Below, one piece after another: positions 1 through 9,633 of a DNA stretch of 64,000 nucleotides. Both the position numbers and the translations under genes were made by a program. This DNA is from Comamonas koreensis (GTDB taxonomy: Bacteria > Pseudomonadota > Gammaproteobacteria > Burkholderiales > Burkholderiaceae_C). The notes under the pieces were generated by a model that worked only from the letters and a program-made list of their open reading frames with translations, had not been told where the DNA came from and did no database searches. Position 1 is the stretch's first letter; the number at the start of each line of letters is the position of its first letter. Location: the NCBI RefSeq assembly GCF_021026195.1, contig NZ_JAJNCT010000005.1, forward strand, positions 62,001 through 126,000, given 5' to 3'.

Positions 1-402
1 GATCCGATGCTCCGCCGGTGGCTGTCTGCGTTTGGCCCTTTTGTGCCAGCCCGGTGCTGCGCGGCCATTGCCCGCCCTGCCCGGAGGACATGGCCCCGGC
101 ATAGTGCGACCGCCGATTCTGCGCAGAATTGTGTGCCGGGGCCGCTGGTTTTTCCAATAGCGCGGGGCAGGCAGCAAGTGGGGCGCCCGCCAGTCCCAAG
201 GCCCCATCCACCAGAGCTCTGCGATGCTTCAGCCTCGGGCCAAAGAAGCCCTCAGTCGACTGAAACCACAGGTTTTGCACAATAGAAAGCCACCTTATGC
301 AATAATGGAGGGCTTTTATTGCGGAAAGTACGCCCAGTTTACTGGGATGCAGAGGTTGCATCCGGCTTGGCACGGCTCCCGCACTTGACCTAAGGAAGAA
401 TC
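1..402. other. Gene-free stretch upstream of rpmE2
   Basis: I find no supported gene here. The plus frame from the window edge is open to about 285, but its Arg/Pro/Cys-rich translation resembles GC-rich noise. A weak sigma-70-like pair, TTGCAC (275-280) and TATGCA (296-301), has a short 15-bp spacer. From about 330 the sequence becomes structured leader for rpmE2 (separate entry). Confidence 0.5.
333..363 (+). promoter_or_regulatory. Paired hairpins in the rpmE2 leader
   Basis: Two stem-loops lie 40-70 bases before the rpmE2 start. The first is CCCAG (333-337) with CTGGG (342-346) around TTTA. The second is GGATGCA (345-351) with TGCATCC (357-363) around GAGGT. They share bases 345-346, so they compete at the junction. 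L31 genes in other phyla have autoregulatory leaders; that this is one is inference. Confidence 0.4.
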
Positions 403-648
403 ATGAAAGAAGGCATTCACCCAGACTACCGCGAAGTGTTGTTCGTGGACCTGTCCAACGGCTTCAAGTTTGTGACCCGCTCCTGCGTGAACACCAAGGA
501 AACCGAAACCTTCGAAGGCAAGGAATACCCGCTGTTCAAGCTGGATACCTCGTCTGAGTCGCACCCTTTCTACACCGGCACCCAAAAGTCGGTGGACAAC
601 ATGGGCGGCCGTGTGGAGCGTTTCCGCAACCGTTTCGGCAAGAAGTAA
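403..648 (+). CDS. rpmE2: 50S ribosomal protein L31 type B
   Basis: This 81-residue protein is a large-subunit ribosomal protein. It opens [16 protein letters not shown] and carries the type-B hallmark segment FVTRSCVNT, with one cysteine (residue 26) instead of the CxxC pairs of zinc-binding type A. Type B is therefore zinc-independent; in some bacteria it replaces type A under zinc limitation. The ATG is preceded by a good AAGGAAG Shine-Dalgarno at normal spacing. The gene stands alone, with a hairpin-rich leader upstream and a strong intrinsic terminator downstream, so it looks monocistronic. No Zur site was recognised. Confidence 0.96.
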   Translation: MKEGIHPDYREVLFVDLSNGFKFVTRSCVNTKETETFEGKEYPLFKLDTSSESHPFYTGTQKSVDNMGGRVERFRNRFGKK

Positions 649-660
649 TTTGCTTGTTGC

Positions 661-742
661 AAAAAGGCTTCGGGCTGCAAGGCCTGCGGCCCTTTTTGTC
701 TCGGCAACCTAAAGGCAGTGCGACACCGTACTGCCTTTTTTT
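661..742 (+). terminator. Tandem rho-independent terminators after rpmE2
   Basis: The clear terminator is AAAGGCAGT (711-719) pairing with ACTGCCTTT (730-738), followed by a T-run to 742. A second, weaker hairpin with AAAAAGG/CCTTTTT arms lies at 661-696. Confidence 0.85.
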
Positions 743-843
743 ATTGACCCGCTTGTTCGACCCGCAGACAATGCGCGGTTCTCCTACATTTCTGGCGCAG
801 CGCCTGATAAGCTGCTGAGCCTTGCCTCCTCTGGTAGCCCCGT

Positions 844-2556
844 GTGAATTTTCCGACCCCAGCCATCGTCCCCCAAGCCGCTGTACGCCCCCTGCCGCGT
901 GCGCTTTTGCTGCTGCTGTGCCTGGCCTATGTGGTGCCCGGCTTTGTAGCCCGCGGGCCCTGGAAGACCTTGGACATCACCAGCTATGGCTACGCGCTGG
1001 CATTGGCGGAGGGACGGACACCATGGCTGGCACCGGAGATTCTGGGCTTGAGCCCGGACACCGAGGGGCTGGTTCCTTACTGGCTGGGCGCCTGGGCGAT
1101 CCAGGCTTTTGGCGACTTCATGTCGCCCGAGCTAGCCAGCCGCCTGCCGTTTGCCGCCCTGCTCTGGCTGGCCCTGATGGCCACCTGGTATGCCGTGTAC
1201 TACCTCGCCCGCAGCCCGGGTGCAGGCCCGGTGGCCTTTGCCTTTGGTGGCGAAGCCAACGAGATTGACTATGCGCGCGCGATGGCCGATGGCGGCCTGC
1301 TCGCACTGATTGCCTGCCTGGGTCTGGCCCAGCCTTCGCACGAAGCCAGCAGCTATGTGGTGCAACTGTCGGGCGTCTGTTTCGTGTTTTACGCCGCCGC
1401 CTGCATTCCGATCCGCTTTGCCACACCGCTGTGCGTTGGTGCAATAGGCCTGGTGATGCTGGCGCTGAGCGGCGCGCCCACCTATGCGGTCTGCCTGGGC
1501 CTGGGCGTGGCCCTGATTTTGGCGCTCACCCCCGTCGATGCCAAGCTGCGCGCGCGCAGCCTGCAGGCGGCCGGTGCCTTTGCAATCCTCGGCGTGGCCG
1601 CGTTGCTGCTGGCTGTCTATCTGCACCAGTGGCAGTGGCGCATCTTGCCGGCCGAAAACTTCCGCCAGCTGCGTCCGCTGTTCGAACTGGTGGTCTGGTA
1701 TGTCTGGCCGGCCTGGCCGCTGGCGCTGTGGTCGCTGTGGATCTGGCGCCGCCAGGTGGCCGACTGGCGCTTTGTGCACCGCCATCTCTGGCTACCCATC
1801 CTGCTGGGTGCCCTGGCGCTGGTCAACACCGTCATCACCACGCCATCCGATCGCGCGCTGCTGCTGGGCCTGCCCGCGTTTGCGGCACTGGCCGCCTTTG
1901 CGCTGCCCACCTTCCGCCGCGCGATGGCGGCGCTGATCGACTGGTTCACCCTGCTGTTTTTCAGCGCGGCAGCCATCACCATCTGGGTGATCTGGTTGGC
2001 GGTCTACACCGGCACGCCGGCCAAGCCAGCAGCCAACGTAGCCCGCATCGCCCCTGATTTTGTCGCGCAGTTCTCGCTGCCGCAGTTTGTCATTGCCGCA
2101 CTGGCCACCTTGGCCTGGTGCGCGCTGGCCTTTTGGCGTGCCCGCCGCAACCGGCCCGAGATCTGGCGCAGCCTGGTGCTGCCTGCCGGCGGCACCGTGC
2201 TCAGCTGGATCTTGCTGATGAGCATCTGGATGCCCATGCTGGACTATGGCCGCAGCTATACCGCCCAGGTGCAGGCGTTGGCCAAGGTCCTGCCGCCACC
2301 GGCATCGGCTGGCTGTGTGGCTGCCTGGGGCCTGAGCCGCTCGCAGATTGTGGCCATGCAGGCCCAGGGCGGCTGGCAGCTCAAGACCTTGACCGACCCG
2401 AGCAGCGCATCCTGCAACTGGCTGGCCATGCCGCTGGAATCGCAGCGCACCCCGAGCAACGAGGTGCTGGGCCCAGAGTGGAAACGCCTGGCTGCCGTGG
2501 CCCGCCCCACCGACAAGAACGCGGAGATCGTCATCTACCGTCGTCAAGCGAATTGA
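844..2556 (+). CDS. Polytopic membrane protein, possible ArnT/PMT-like glycosyltransferase
   Basis: The 570-residue protein has about a dozen hydrophobic segments (first at about 19-37) and a short C-terminal soluble domain (about 470-570) ending in VIYRR. An acidic residue in the first loop (D43, in TLDITSYGY) and the size fit the GT-C superfamily of polyprenyl-phosphate-dependent transferases such as ArnT, but I cannot point to a decisive motif. The start is GTG with no strong Shine-Dalgarno. The MATE exporter follows with 2 or 8 bases between, so the two are probably co-transcribed. Substrate unknown; an undescribed membrane protein is equally possible. Confidence 0.75.
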   Translation: MNFPTPAIVPQAAVRPLPRALLLLLCLAYVVPGFVARGPWKTLDITSYGYALALAEGRTPWLAPEILGLSPDTEGLVPYWLGAWAIQAFGDFMSPELASRLPFAALLWLALMATWYAVYYLARSPGAGPVAFAFGGEANEIDYARAMADGGLLALIACLGLAQPSHEASSYVVQLSGVCFVFYAAACIPIRFATPLCVGAIGLVMLALSGAPTYAVCLGLGVALILALTPVDAKLRARSLQAAGAFAILGVAALLLAVYLHQWQWRILPAENFRQLRPLFELVVWYVWPAWPLALWSLWIWRRQVADWRFVHRHLWLPILLGALALVNTVITTPSDRALLLGLPAFAALAAFALPTFRRAMAALIDWFTLLFFSAAAITIWVIWLAVYTGTPAKPAANVARIAPDFVAQFSLPQFVIAALATLAWCALAFWRARRNRPEIWRSLVLPAGGTVLSWILLMSIWMPMLDYGRSYTAQVQALAKVLPPPASAGCVAAWGLSRSQIVAMQAQGGWQLKTLTDPSSASCNWLAMPLESQRTPSNEVLGPEWKRLAAVARPTDKNAEIVIYRRQAN

Positions 2557-2564
2557 CGGTGCCT

Positions 2565-3944
2565 ATGCGGGAGAGATTGACGCGCCTGCTGGCAGGCCGC
2601 GATATGCGGGTGCTGGCCAAACATGCGGGCACCGTGTTTGTTGGCCAGATTGCCGTGATGGGGTTTGGTGTGGTGGACACCATCGTTGCCGGCCGCCATG
2701 CTGAAGCCTCGCTGGCGGCGCTGTCGGTGGGCTCGGCCATCTTTGTGACGGTCTATGTCTCGCTGATGGGCTTGTTGCAGGCACTGATGCCCATCTGGTC
2801 GGAGATGCACGGCGCGCGCCGCCATGCCGATATTGGCGCCTCGCTGCGCCAGTCCCTCTACATCTGCCTGGCGGCCACCTTGCTGGGCTGGGCCGTGCTC
2901 TTCAACCCCGCGCCCATTCTGCGCTGGACCGAGGTGCCGCAAGAGCTGCAAGCGCTGGTCAAAAGCTACCTGGCCATCATCGGCTGGAGCCTGCCAGCCG
3001 CGCTGCTGTTCCGTATTTTCAGCACCCTGAGCCAATCACTGGGCAAACCCAAGATGGTCACCTGGCTGCAGGCCATGTCCTTGCTCGTCAAGCTGCCGCT
3101 GTCCGTCTGGTTCACCTTTGGCGGTCTGGGCCTGGCACCGATGGGCGTGCTGGGCTGCGCCTGGGCCACCTTTGTGGTCAATTTCCTGCTCTGCGGCCTG
3201 GGCTGGTGGCTGCTGCGCAGCCAGTCCGTCTATGCACCGACCGATATCTGGCGCCGCCTGGAGCGGCCGCACTGGCCCACCTTGGCGCAGTTTGCGCAAT
3301 TGGGCGTGCCGGCGAGCCTGTCGATCCTGGTCGAGATCACCTCCTTCACCTTGATGGCGCTCTATGTGGCGCGCATGGGCACGGCCTCGTCTGCTGCGCA
3401 CCAGATTGCCGCCAATGTCACCGCGCTGATGTACATGGTGCCGCTGTCCTTGGCGATTGCGACCAGCGCACGCGCCAGCTACTGGCGCGGTGCGGGCGAT
3501 GAGGCGCGGGCACGCCAGGTGGTGTTTCTGGGCCTGTTCAGCGCCATGGGCTTGGCAGCTACGTTGGCGCTGCTGGTATGGCTGACCAAGGGCTGGATCG
3601 TACCGATCTACACCGCAACGCCGGAGGTGGCCACCATTGCGCTGGGCCTGCTGGGCTGGGTGAGCCTCTACCACCTGGCTGATGCGAGCCAGACCGTGTC
3701 CATCTTTGTGCTGCGCAGCTACCGCATCACCGTCACGCCGCTGCTGGTGTACTGCAGCCTGCTCTGGGGTGTGGGCCTGTGGGGCGGCTTCCAGCTGGCC
3801 TACCACGGTCTGGCGGGCCGCCCGGCGATGGCATCGCCGATCGCCTTCTGGATGTGCGCCGCCTATGCGCTGATGCTGGCGGCCGCCTGCTTCCTGGTCT
3901 TGCTGCACCGGGTGACCGCTCGCGCAGTACGCCAGAGCCGTTAA
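2565..3944 (+). CDS. MATE family efflux transporter
   Basis: The 459-residue polytopic protein has the usual length and the two-fold MatE repeat, with twelve predicted segments. The N-terminal region (VGQIAVMGFGVVDTIVAGR) resembles NorM/DinF-type multidrug and toxin extruders, which use Na+ or H+ gradients in the inner membrane. The ATG at 2565 is chosen; an in-frame GTG two codons earlier (2559) is an alternative. The frame stays open far upstream inside the preceding gene, but that part is shadow. It converges with phoR, and the two stop ends overlap by 4 bp. Substrate not predictable. Confidence 0.93.
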   Translation: MRERLTRLLAGRDMRVLAKHAGTVFVGQIAVMGFGVVDTIVAGRHAEASLAALSVGSAIFVTVYVSLMGLLQALMPIWSEMHGARRHADIGASLRQSLYICLAATLLGWAVLFNPAPILRWTEVPQELQALVKSYLAIIGWSLPAALLFRIFSTLSQSLGKPKMVTWLQAMSLLVKLPLSVWFTFGGLGLAPMGVLGCAWATFVVNFLLCGLGWWLLRSQSVYAPTDIWRRLERPHWPTLAQFAQLGVPASLSILVEITSFTLMALYVARMGTASSAAHQIAANVTALMYMVPLSLAIATSARASYWRGAGDEARARQVVFLGLFSAMGLAATLALLVWLTKGWIVPIYTATPEVATIALGLLGWVSLYHLADASQTVSIFVLRSYRITVTPLLVYCSLLWGVGLWGGFQLAYHGLAGRPAMASPIAFWMCAAYALMLAAACFLVLLHRVTARAVRQSR

Positions 3945-5290
3945 ACGAGTTCTTCCGTCAGTTGCTTGCGCACGCGCGATGGCGGAAACACCACGCTGAA
4001 TTCCGAGCCCTTGCCGATCGTGCTGCGGATCTGTAGCTGCGCGCCATGGCGCTGCAGCACATGCTTGACGATGGCCAGGCCCAGGCCCGTGCCGCCGGTG
4101 TCGCGCGAACGGCTGCGGTCGAGGCGGTAGAAGCGCTCGGTCAGGCGCGGGATATGCTCGGGCGCAATGCCCGGGCCGGTGTCGGTGACGCTGACACGCC
4201 CCGATCCATCGGGCTGGCGCATGAACTGCACGCGGATCTCGCCGCCCGCCGGCGTGTAGCGCACGGCATTGTTGACCAGGTTGGACAGCGCGCTTTGCAG
4301 CTCATTGCCGGCGCCGGCCAGCTCGTAGCTGCCTGCATCGGCTTGCGCATCCGGAAAGAACAGCTGCAGGGGCTTGTCGCCCTCTTTGGCGATCATGCGC
4401 GCCAGGCCGCGTGCATCTTCTTCGCAGCGCTTGAGCAAGCCTTCCACGCTGACCCATTCATTGAGGCTGGGCGGCGGGTTGCCTTCCAGGCGTGAGAGGG
4501 TCAGCAGGTCGACCACCAGGCCTTGCATGCGGTGGGCCTGGTTCGACATCAGGCCCAGGTACTGGGTGCGCTCTTCGGCACTCAGCGGCAAGGTCTGCAA
4601 GGTTTCGATAAAGCCGGTCAGCACCGTCAGCGGTGTGCGGATCTCGTGCGAGACATTGGCCACAAAGTCGCGCCGCATCGCGTCCGCCAGCTCCATCGAG
4701 GTGACATCGCGCGACAGCAGCAGCTTGCGGTTGCCGCCGTAGGGAAACATCTGTACCGACATGCGCATCGGGCTGGCCGCGCGCATCACCGGACTGATCA
4801 TCACCACATCCTTGCTGAAGTTGTTGGCGTTGAAATAGCCGATGAACTCCGGCGCGCGCACCAGGTTGGTGATGACCTGCATGTGGTCGCGCTCCAGGTT
4901 GAAGCCGAAGTGGTCACAGGCGGTCTGGTTGCACCACTCGATATGGCTGTGCTCATCGAGCAGCACCACCCCATTGGGCGAGGCCTGGATGGCCGTCAGC
5001 ACCTGGTGCAGCCGGTCATCGGACTGGGCCTCGTTCTTTTGCAACTGGCGCACCAGGCGCCGCGCCCGGTCGGCCGCCTCGCCCCACATACCCATCAGCT
5101 GCGGGGCACTGTCGGGGTCACCGCGCCTCAGCCATGCCAGCACCTTGTTACCTCGCCACAAATCCGTGACAAACCAGCACCAGGCACCGATGACGGCGGC
5201 TATCAGTGCGCCGTGCCACTGGCCCAGCCACCATCCCAGGGCCGCGCCCAGGGCCTGAAAAACCAAAAAACTGACAATGCGAAACAGCAT
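3941..5290 (-). CDS. phoR: Phosphate regulon sensor histidine kinase PhoR
   Basis: This 449-residue inner-membrane kinase pairs with PhoB. Two hydrophobic segments (about 5-45) are followed by a PAS domain (about 95-200). The HisKA motif NVSHEIRTP places the phospho-accepting His at 215. The ATPase has an N-box (LVNNAVRYTP, about 338-347), G1 DTGPGI (370-375) and G2 GGTGLGL (399-405). As in E. coli PhoR there is no large periplasmic domain, so signalling probably goes through PstSCAB-PhoU. It lies last in the pst-pho block, behind a hairpin and a terminator after phoB, which should keep its expression low. Confidence 0.97.
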   Translation of the reverse strand: MLFRIVSFLVFQALGAALGWWLGQWHGALIAAVIGAWCWFVTDLWRGNKVLAWLRRGDPDSAPQLMGMWGEAADRARRLVRQLQKNEAQSDDRLHQVLTAIQASPNGVVLLDEHSHIEWCNQTACDHFGFNLERDHMQVITNLVRAPEFIGYFNANNFSKDVVMISPVMRAASPMRMSVQMFPYGGNRKLLLSRDVTSMELADAMRRDFVANVSHEIRTPLTVLTGFIETLQTLPLSAEERTQYLGLMSNQAHRMQGLVVDLLTLSRLEGNPPPSLNEWVSVEGLLKRCEEDARGLARMIAKEGDKPLQLFFPDAQADAGSYELAGAGNELQSALSNLVNNAVRYTPAGGEIRVQFMRQPDGSGRVSVTDTGPGIAPEHIPRLTERFYRLDRSRSRDTGGTGLGLAIVKHVLQRHGAQLQIRSTIGKGSEFSVVFPPSRVRKQLTEELV

Positions 5291-5311
5291 GCAGGCCTAA
5301 CGCTCAAAAAC

Positions 5312-5388
5312 AAAAAAAGCTGCGACCAGCGCAGCCTACACAAAACCCAAGGTGCCCGGATGCGGCAGTATCTCTGCATCCGGGGCAC
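5312..5388 (-). terminator. Hairpin plus intrinsic terminator between phoB and phoR
   Basis: On the minus strand GCTGCG-CTGGT-CGCAGC (5335-5319) is followed by seven T (5318-5312), a textbook terminator. Just upstream lies a larger stem, GTGCCCGGATGC (5352-5363) with GCATCCGGGGCAC (5376-5388), with one bulged base. Partial read-through would set the PhoB:PhoR ratio. Confidence 0.85.
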
Positions 5389-5397
5389 GGTGCAAGG

Positions 5398-6105
5398 CTA
5401 AGCGCGCTGCAAAGCCTGGGGCTGGCCGGTGATGCGGTAGCCGGCACCACGCACGGTCTCGACCATCACGTTGGCAGCACCCAAGGCCTCGCGCAGACGC
5501 TTGACATGGACGTCCACGGTGCGCTCTTCGATGAACACATGGTCACCCCAGACCTTGTCCAGCAGTTGCGAGCGCGAGTGGACCCGCTCGGCATGCTTCA
5601 TCAAAAAGTGCAGCAGCTTGAACTCGGTGGGACCCAGCTTGAGCAACTCACCCTGGAAAGTCACGCGGTGCGTGGCCGCATCCAGTACCAACTCGCCAAT
5701 CGTCACACTGTCGTTGACCTGCTCGGGAATGCGCCGGCGCAGTACCGCACGGATGCGGGCCAGCAACTCCTGCGTGGAGAAAGGCTTGGTGATGTAGTCA
5801 TCGGCACCGGCATCGAGCCCGGCGATCTTGTCAGGCTCATCGCCTCGGGCCGTCAGCATGATGATGGGAATGCCCTTGACGCGGGCATCGGCACGCCATT
5901 TGCGCGCCAGCGACAGGCCGCTTTGGCCCGGCAGCATCCAGTCGAGCAAGATCACATCGGGCAGCACGGCGTCCAATTCACGCTGTGCGGCATCACCATC
6001 CTCTGCCCAGATCGGCAGGCAGCCGTTGTGCCGCAGGTTCACCGCGATCAGCTCGGCAATCGCGGGCTCGTCTTCGACAATGAGTACGCGTGGCAGTTTT
6101 TTCAT
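5398..6105 (-). CDS. phoB: Phosphate regulon response regulator PhoB
   Basis: The 235-residue OmpR/PhoB-type regulator binds Pho boxes when phosphorylated. The receiver domain (1-120) has acidic residues EDE (11-13), phospho-acceptor D55 (LLDWMLPG) and Lys 107 (TKPFS). The winged-helix DNA-binding domain occupies about 130-230, with recognition region VDVHVKRLREALG. It lies 10 bases after phoU and upstream of phoR, so it is part of the pst operon and can be self-amplified from the Pho box before pstS. Confidence 0.98.
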   Translation of the reverse strand: MKKLPRVLIVEDEPAIAELIAVNLRHNGCLPIWAEDGDAAQRELDAVLPDVILLDWMLPGQSGLSLARKWRADARVKGIPIIMLTARGDEPDKIAGLDAGADDYITKPFSTQELLARIRAVLRRRIPEQVNDSVTIGELVLDAATHRVTFQGELLKLGPTEFKLLHFLMKHAERVHSRSQLLDKVWGDHVFIEERTVDVHVKRLREALGAANVMVETVRGAGYRITGQPQALQRA

Positions 6106-6115
6106 AACTCAGGCT

Positions 6116-6817
6116 TTACAAAACACTCGATTCAATTTCGTCCATCGTGGTGTGGCGCACATCGATACCCTTGACCAGGTAGATGATGAGCTCGGCAACG
6201 TTCTTCGAGTGGTCGCCGATGCGCTCAATGGCCTTGGCCAGGAACAACAGATCCAGGCTGGGCGAGATCTTGCGGGGATCTTCCATCATGTAGGTGATCA
6301 GTTTGCGCACAAAACCGTCGAACTCGGCATCGATCAGGTCGTCTTCCTTGAGGATGGACACGGCAGCGGTGGTGTCCAGGCGGGCAAAGGCGTCCAGGGT
6401 CTTGCGCAGCAGGCCCGAGGCGAGCTCGGCGGCCACACGCAGGTCCGAGGTGGGCAGCGAGCGTGCTGCGCCGCTGTCGATGATGGAGCCGACCATGCGG
6501 GCCATCTTGTGGGCCTCGTCACCCATGCGCTCCAGATTGGCGGTGGCCTTGGAGAATGCGATCAGCAGGCGCAGGTCGCGGGCCGTGGGCTGGCGGCGCG
6601 CAATGATCGTCGACAGTTCGTAGTCGATGTCCACTTCCATCTGGTTGACGCGCTTTTCCTGCTCTTCCACCCGCGCCACGGCCTCGGTGCTGAACTGCGA
6701 CAGCGCGTAGATGGCCTGCTGGATCTGAGATTCGACCAGGCCCCCGAGTTCCATCACCCGGGAGGAGATGCTGTTGAGCTCGCTGTCGAACTGCGATGAG
6801 AGATGCTTTTCTGTCAT
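6116..6817 (-). CDS. phoU: Phosphate signalling protein PhoU
   Basis: The 233-residue all-helical protein has two PhoU three-helix repeats (about 15-105 and 118-205) with the metal-binding patterns ERMGDEAHKMAR and ERIGDHSKNVAE. PhoU links the Pst transporter to PhoR and keeps PhoB inactive when phosphate is plentiful. It sits 42 bases after pstB and 10 before phoB, the standard betaproteobacterial order. Confidence 0.98.
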   Translation of the reverse strand: MTEKHLSSQFDSELNSISSRVMELGGLVESQIQQAIYALSQFSTEAVARVEEQEKRVNQMEVDIDYELSTIIARRQPTARDLRLLIAFSKATANLERMGDEAHKMARMVGSIIDSGAARSLPTSDLRVAAELASGLLRKTLDAFARLDTTAAVSILKEDDLIDAEFDGFVRKLITYMMEDPRKISPSLDLLFLAKAIERIGDHSKNVAELIIYLVKGIDVRHTTMDEIESSVL

Positions 6818-6859
6818 ATCAGGCTCTTTTCGTTGTAGGAGTTGGCGTGACCACGCGGC

Positions 6860-7651
6860 TTAACCGAAACGACCGGTGATGTAGTCTTCGGTCTCTTTGC
6901 GCTGGGGCTTGAAGAACATCTGTTCGGTGGCACCGAACTCCATCAGGCTGCCCAGGTACATGTAGGCGGTGAAGTCGCTGCAGCGGGCAGCCTGCTGCAT
7001 GTTGTGGGTCACGATCACCACGGTGTAGTCGTCCTTGAGCTCGGCGATCAGCTCTTCGATCTTGGCCGTGGAGATGGGGTCCAGTGCTGAGCAAGGCTCG
7101 TCGAGCAGCAGCACTTCGGGCTTGATCGCGATACCGCGGGCAATGCACAGACGTTGCTGCTGACCACCAGAGAGGCCCGAGCCGCTTTGGCCCAGCTTGT
7201 CCTTGACTTCGGTCCACAGTGCGGCCTTGCGCAGCGCCCACTCCACGCGCTCTTCCATGTCGCTCTTGCTCAGGTCTTCAAACAGCTTTACGCCAAAGGC
7301 GATGTTGTCGTAGATGGACATCGGGAAAGGGGTGGGCTTTTGGAAGACCATGCCGACCTTGGCGCGGATCAGCGCCACGTCCTGCTTGCTGGTCAGCAGG
7401 TTCTCACCGTCCAGACCGATATGACCCTCAGCGCGCTGCTCGGGATAGAGCTCGAACATGCGGTTGAAGGTGCGCAGCAAGGTCGACTTGCCGCAGCCCG
7501 ATGGGCCGATGAAAGCGGTGACCTTGTTTTCCGGGATTTCCAGATTGATGTTCTTGAGCGCGTGGAACTTGCCGTAGTAGAAGTTCAGGTCCCGCACCGA
7601 GATCTTGGAGTTCAGTGCACTGGCATTTGCCGCATTGGTTTTCGTCAACAT
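6860..7651 (-). CDS. pstB: Phosphate ABC transporter ATP-binding protein PstB
   Basis: This 263-residue ATPase powers high-affinity phosphate uptake. Walker [10 protein letters not shown] (49-57), signature LSGGQQQR, Walker B VLLLDEP and the H-loop VTHNM are all intact. The ATG at 7651 is preferred because AGGTGA lies just before it; the frame runs 16 codons further upstream into the end of pstA without a ribosome site. It follows pstA with a 19-base gap. Confidence 0.98.
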   Translation of the reverse strand: MLTKTNAANASALNSKISVRDLNFYYGKFHALKNINLEIPENKVTAFIGPSGCGKSTLLRTFNRMFELYPEQRAEGHIGLDGENLLTSKQDVALIRAKVGMVFQKPTPFPMSIYDNIAFGVKLFEDLSKSDMEERVEWALRKAALWTEVKDKLGQSGSGLSGGQQQRLCIARGIAIKPEVLLLDEPCSALDPISTAKIEELIAELKDDYTVVIVTHNMQQAARCSDFTAYMYLGSLMEFGATEQMFFKPQRKETEDYITGRFG

Positions 7652-7670
7652 AGGGTTCACCTGTGAATGC

Positions 7671-8552
7671 TTATTTTTGGCGCGCCATGCTGCGCGCAAG
7701 AATGTTCAGACCCAGCACGGCCAGCGTGATCAGGAAGACCCCTGCCCAGGCCAGTTGCTGCCAGTTTTCATAAGGGCTCATCGCAAACTTGAAGATGGTG
7801 ACCGGCAGGCTCGCCATCGGCTTGGACAGATCGGTGTTCCAGAACTGGTTGTTCAGAGCAGTGAACAGCAGCGGTGCGGTTTCGCCGGCGATACGGGCCA
7901 CGGCCAGCAGCACACCGGTGATCACCCCTGCGCGGGCTGCACGCAAGGTCACCATGCTGATGACCTTCCACTTGGGCGTACCCAGCGCATAGGCAGCTTC
8001 ACGCAGGCTCGATGGCACGAGGATCAGCATGTTCTCGGTAGTACGGATGACCACGGGAATCACGATCAGCGCCAGCGCAACCACACCTGCATAACCCGAG
8101 AAACTCTTGAAGCGGATCACGATCATCGAGTAGACGAAAAGGCCAATCACGATCGACGGAGCCGACAGCAGAATGTCGTTCACAAAGCGGGTCACCGAAG
8201 CGAGCCAGCCGGTCTTGTTGTACTCGGCCAGGTAGATACCGGCCATCACACCGATGGGGGTGCCCACGAAGGTGGCCAGGGTTACCATGACCAGCGAGCC
8301 CCAGATGGCGTTGGCGATACCGCCAATTTCATTGGGCGCAGGGGTCATCTGGGTGAGCAGGGCCACGCTCAGACCACCCACACCCAGTCGCAGGGTTTCC
8401 CACAGAATCCAGATCAGCCAGAACACGCCGAAAGCCATGGCTGCAAGGGACAGGGCAATCGCGACCTTGTTGACGCGGTTGCGTGCGCGGTACTTGGCAG
8501 CGCGCTGGCTGGCCAGATCGGATGCTTGAATCAAGCTCTCTCCCGTGGTCAT
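7671..8552 (-). CDS. pstA: Phosphate ABC transporter permease PstA
   Basis: The 293-residue permease has six predicted membrane helices. The cytoplasmic coupling loop lies in the region [18 protein letters not shown], the EAA motif that contacts PstB. It forms the channel with PstC. Its start overlaps the pstC stop by 4 bases, indicating translational coupling. Confidence 0.97.
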   Translation of the reverse strand: MTTGESLIQASDLASQRAAKYRARNRVNKVAIALSLAAMAFGVFWLIWILWETLRLGVGGLSVALLTQMTPAPNEIGGIANAIWGSLVMVTLATFVGTPIGVMAGIYLAEYNKTGWLASVTRFVNDILLSAPSIVIGLFVYSMIVIRFKSFSGYAGVVALALIVIPVVIRTTENMLILVPSSLREAAYALGTPKWKVISMVTLRAARAGVITGVLLAVARIAGETAPLLFTALNNQFWNTDLSKPMASLPVTIFKFAMSPYENWQQLAWAGVFLITLAVLGLNILARSMARQK

Positions 8553-9586
8553 GAACGGGCTCCTTCATTCTTTTGCAGCCGGCTCAGCATGAATTTGGAG
8601 CAGGCCAGGACGATGAACGTGATGAAAAACAGGGCCAGGCCCAGGTAGATCAGCGATGCCTGGTGCAGACCTTCGCCCGCTTCTGCGAACTCATTGGCCA
8701 GCGCCGAGGTAATGCTGTTGGCCGCTTCAAAGATGGACAGCGAGTTGAGCTGGTTCATGTTACCGATCACGAAGGTGACGGCCATGGTCTCGCCCAGTGC
8801 GCGGCCCAGGCCCAGCATCACGCCACCGAAAACACCGGTCTTGGTGTAAGGCAGCACCACTTTCCACATCACTTCCCAGGTGGTGGAACCCAGGCCGTAA
8901 GCCGATTCCTTGAGCAGCGCGGGGGTGACTTCGAACACATCACGCATCACCGATGCGATGAAGGGGATCACCATGATGGCCAGGATCACGCCAGCCGAGA
9001 AAATACCGATACCGACGGGAGGGCCGGAGAAGAAGGCTTCCAGGTAAGGAACGCCTTGAAACAGGTTCTGCAGCGGCTGCTGCACATAGGTGGCCAGCAA
9101 GGGGCCAAAGACCATCAAACCCCACATACCGTAAACGATGGACGGCACCGCAGCGAGCAGTTCCACGGCGGTTCCCAGCGGGCGCTTGAGCCAGACGGGC
9201 GAGAGTTCGGTCAGGAACAGCGCGATGCCAAAGCTGACAGGCACTGCAATCAACATGGCGATGAACGACGTGGCCAAGGTGCCATAGATCATCACCAGAC
9301 CGCCATAACGGTTCTGGACAGGATCCCATTCGCTGTTGAAGAAAAATCCGATGCCGTATTCACGGATGGCAGGCCAGGCGCCGACGATCAGCGAACCCAT
9401 GATGGCCAACAGCAGGGTCAGGGTCAGCACTGCGGCACCGCGGGCCAGCAACGCAAAAAAGCCGTCAGCGACGGAGTTGGAGAGCCAAGGCTTGCGCGTT
9501 GGCGGTTGGCTGGATTGCATCTGCGCTTTGCCGGCGGCAACCGTTTTGTTTTGAACAGGAAAGGATGTCGACACGATTGATTCCAT
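8549..9586 (-). CDS. pstC: Phosphate ABC transporter permease PstC
   Basis: The 345-residue inner-membrane permease begins with a Ser/Gln-rich cytoplasmic tail of about 35 residues, followed by six helices. The EAA loop is in [17 protein letters not shown]. It heterodimerises with PstA. It is separated from pstS by 47 bases containing a GC-rich hairpin, and overlaps pstA by 4 bases. Confidence 0.97.
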   Translation of the reverse strand: MESIVSTSFPVQNKTVAAGKAQMQSSQPPTRKPWLSNSVADGFFALLARGAAVLTLTLLLAIMGSLIVGAWPAIREYGIGFFFNSEWDPVQNRYGGLVMIYGTLATSFIAMLIAVPVSFGIALFLTELSPVWLKRPLGTAVELLAAVPSIVYGMWGLMVFGPLLATYVQQPLQNLFQGVPYLEAFFSGPPVGIGIFSAGVILAIMVIPFIASVMRDVFEVTPALLKESAYGLGSTTWEVMWKVVLPYTKTGVFGGVMLGLGRALGETMAVTFVIGNMNQLNSLSIFEAANSITSALANEFAEAGEGLHQASLIYLGLALFFITFIVLACSKFMLSRLQKNEGARS

Positions 9587-9599
9587 TCAGTGTGGAAAA

Positions 9600-9620
9600 G
9601 GGCCGCTACCCGAGCGGCCC
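9600..9620 (-). terminator. Intercistronic hairpin between pstS and pstC
   Basis: GGGCCGCT (9600-9607) pairs perfectly with AGCGGCCC (9613-9620). On the minus strand only CTTTTCC follows, so this is probably a partial terminator or 3'-end protector that raises pstS mRNA over the rest of the operon. Confidence 0.75.
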
Positions 9621-9633
9621 ATCATTTTTCGAC

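Noticed and set aside
7-285. Open frame at the left window edge
   Set aside because: It could be the end of a gene, but the Cys/Arg/Pro-rich translation matches nothing I know and there is no ribosome site for the ATG.
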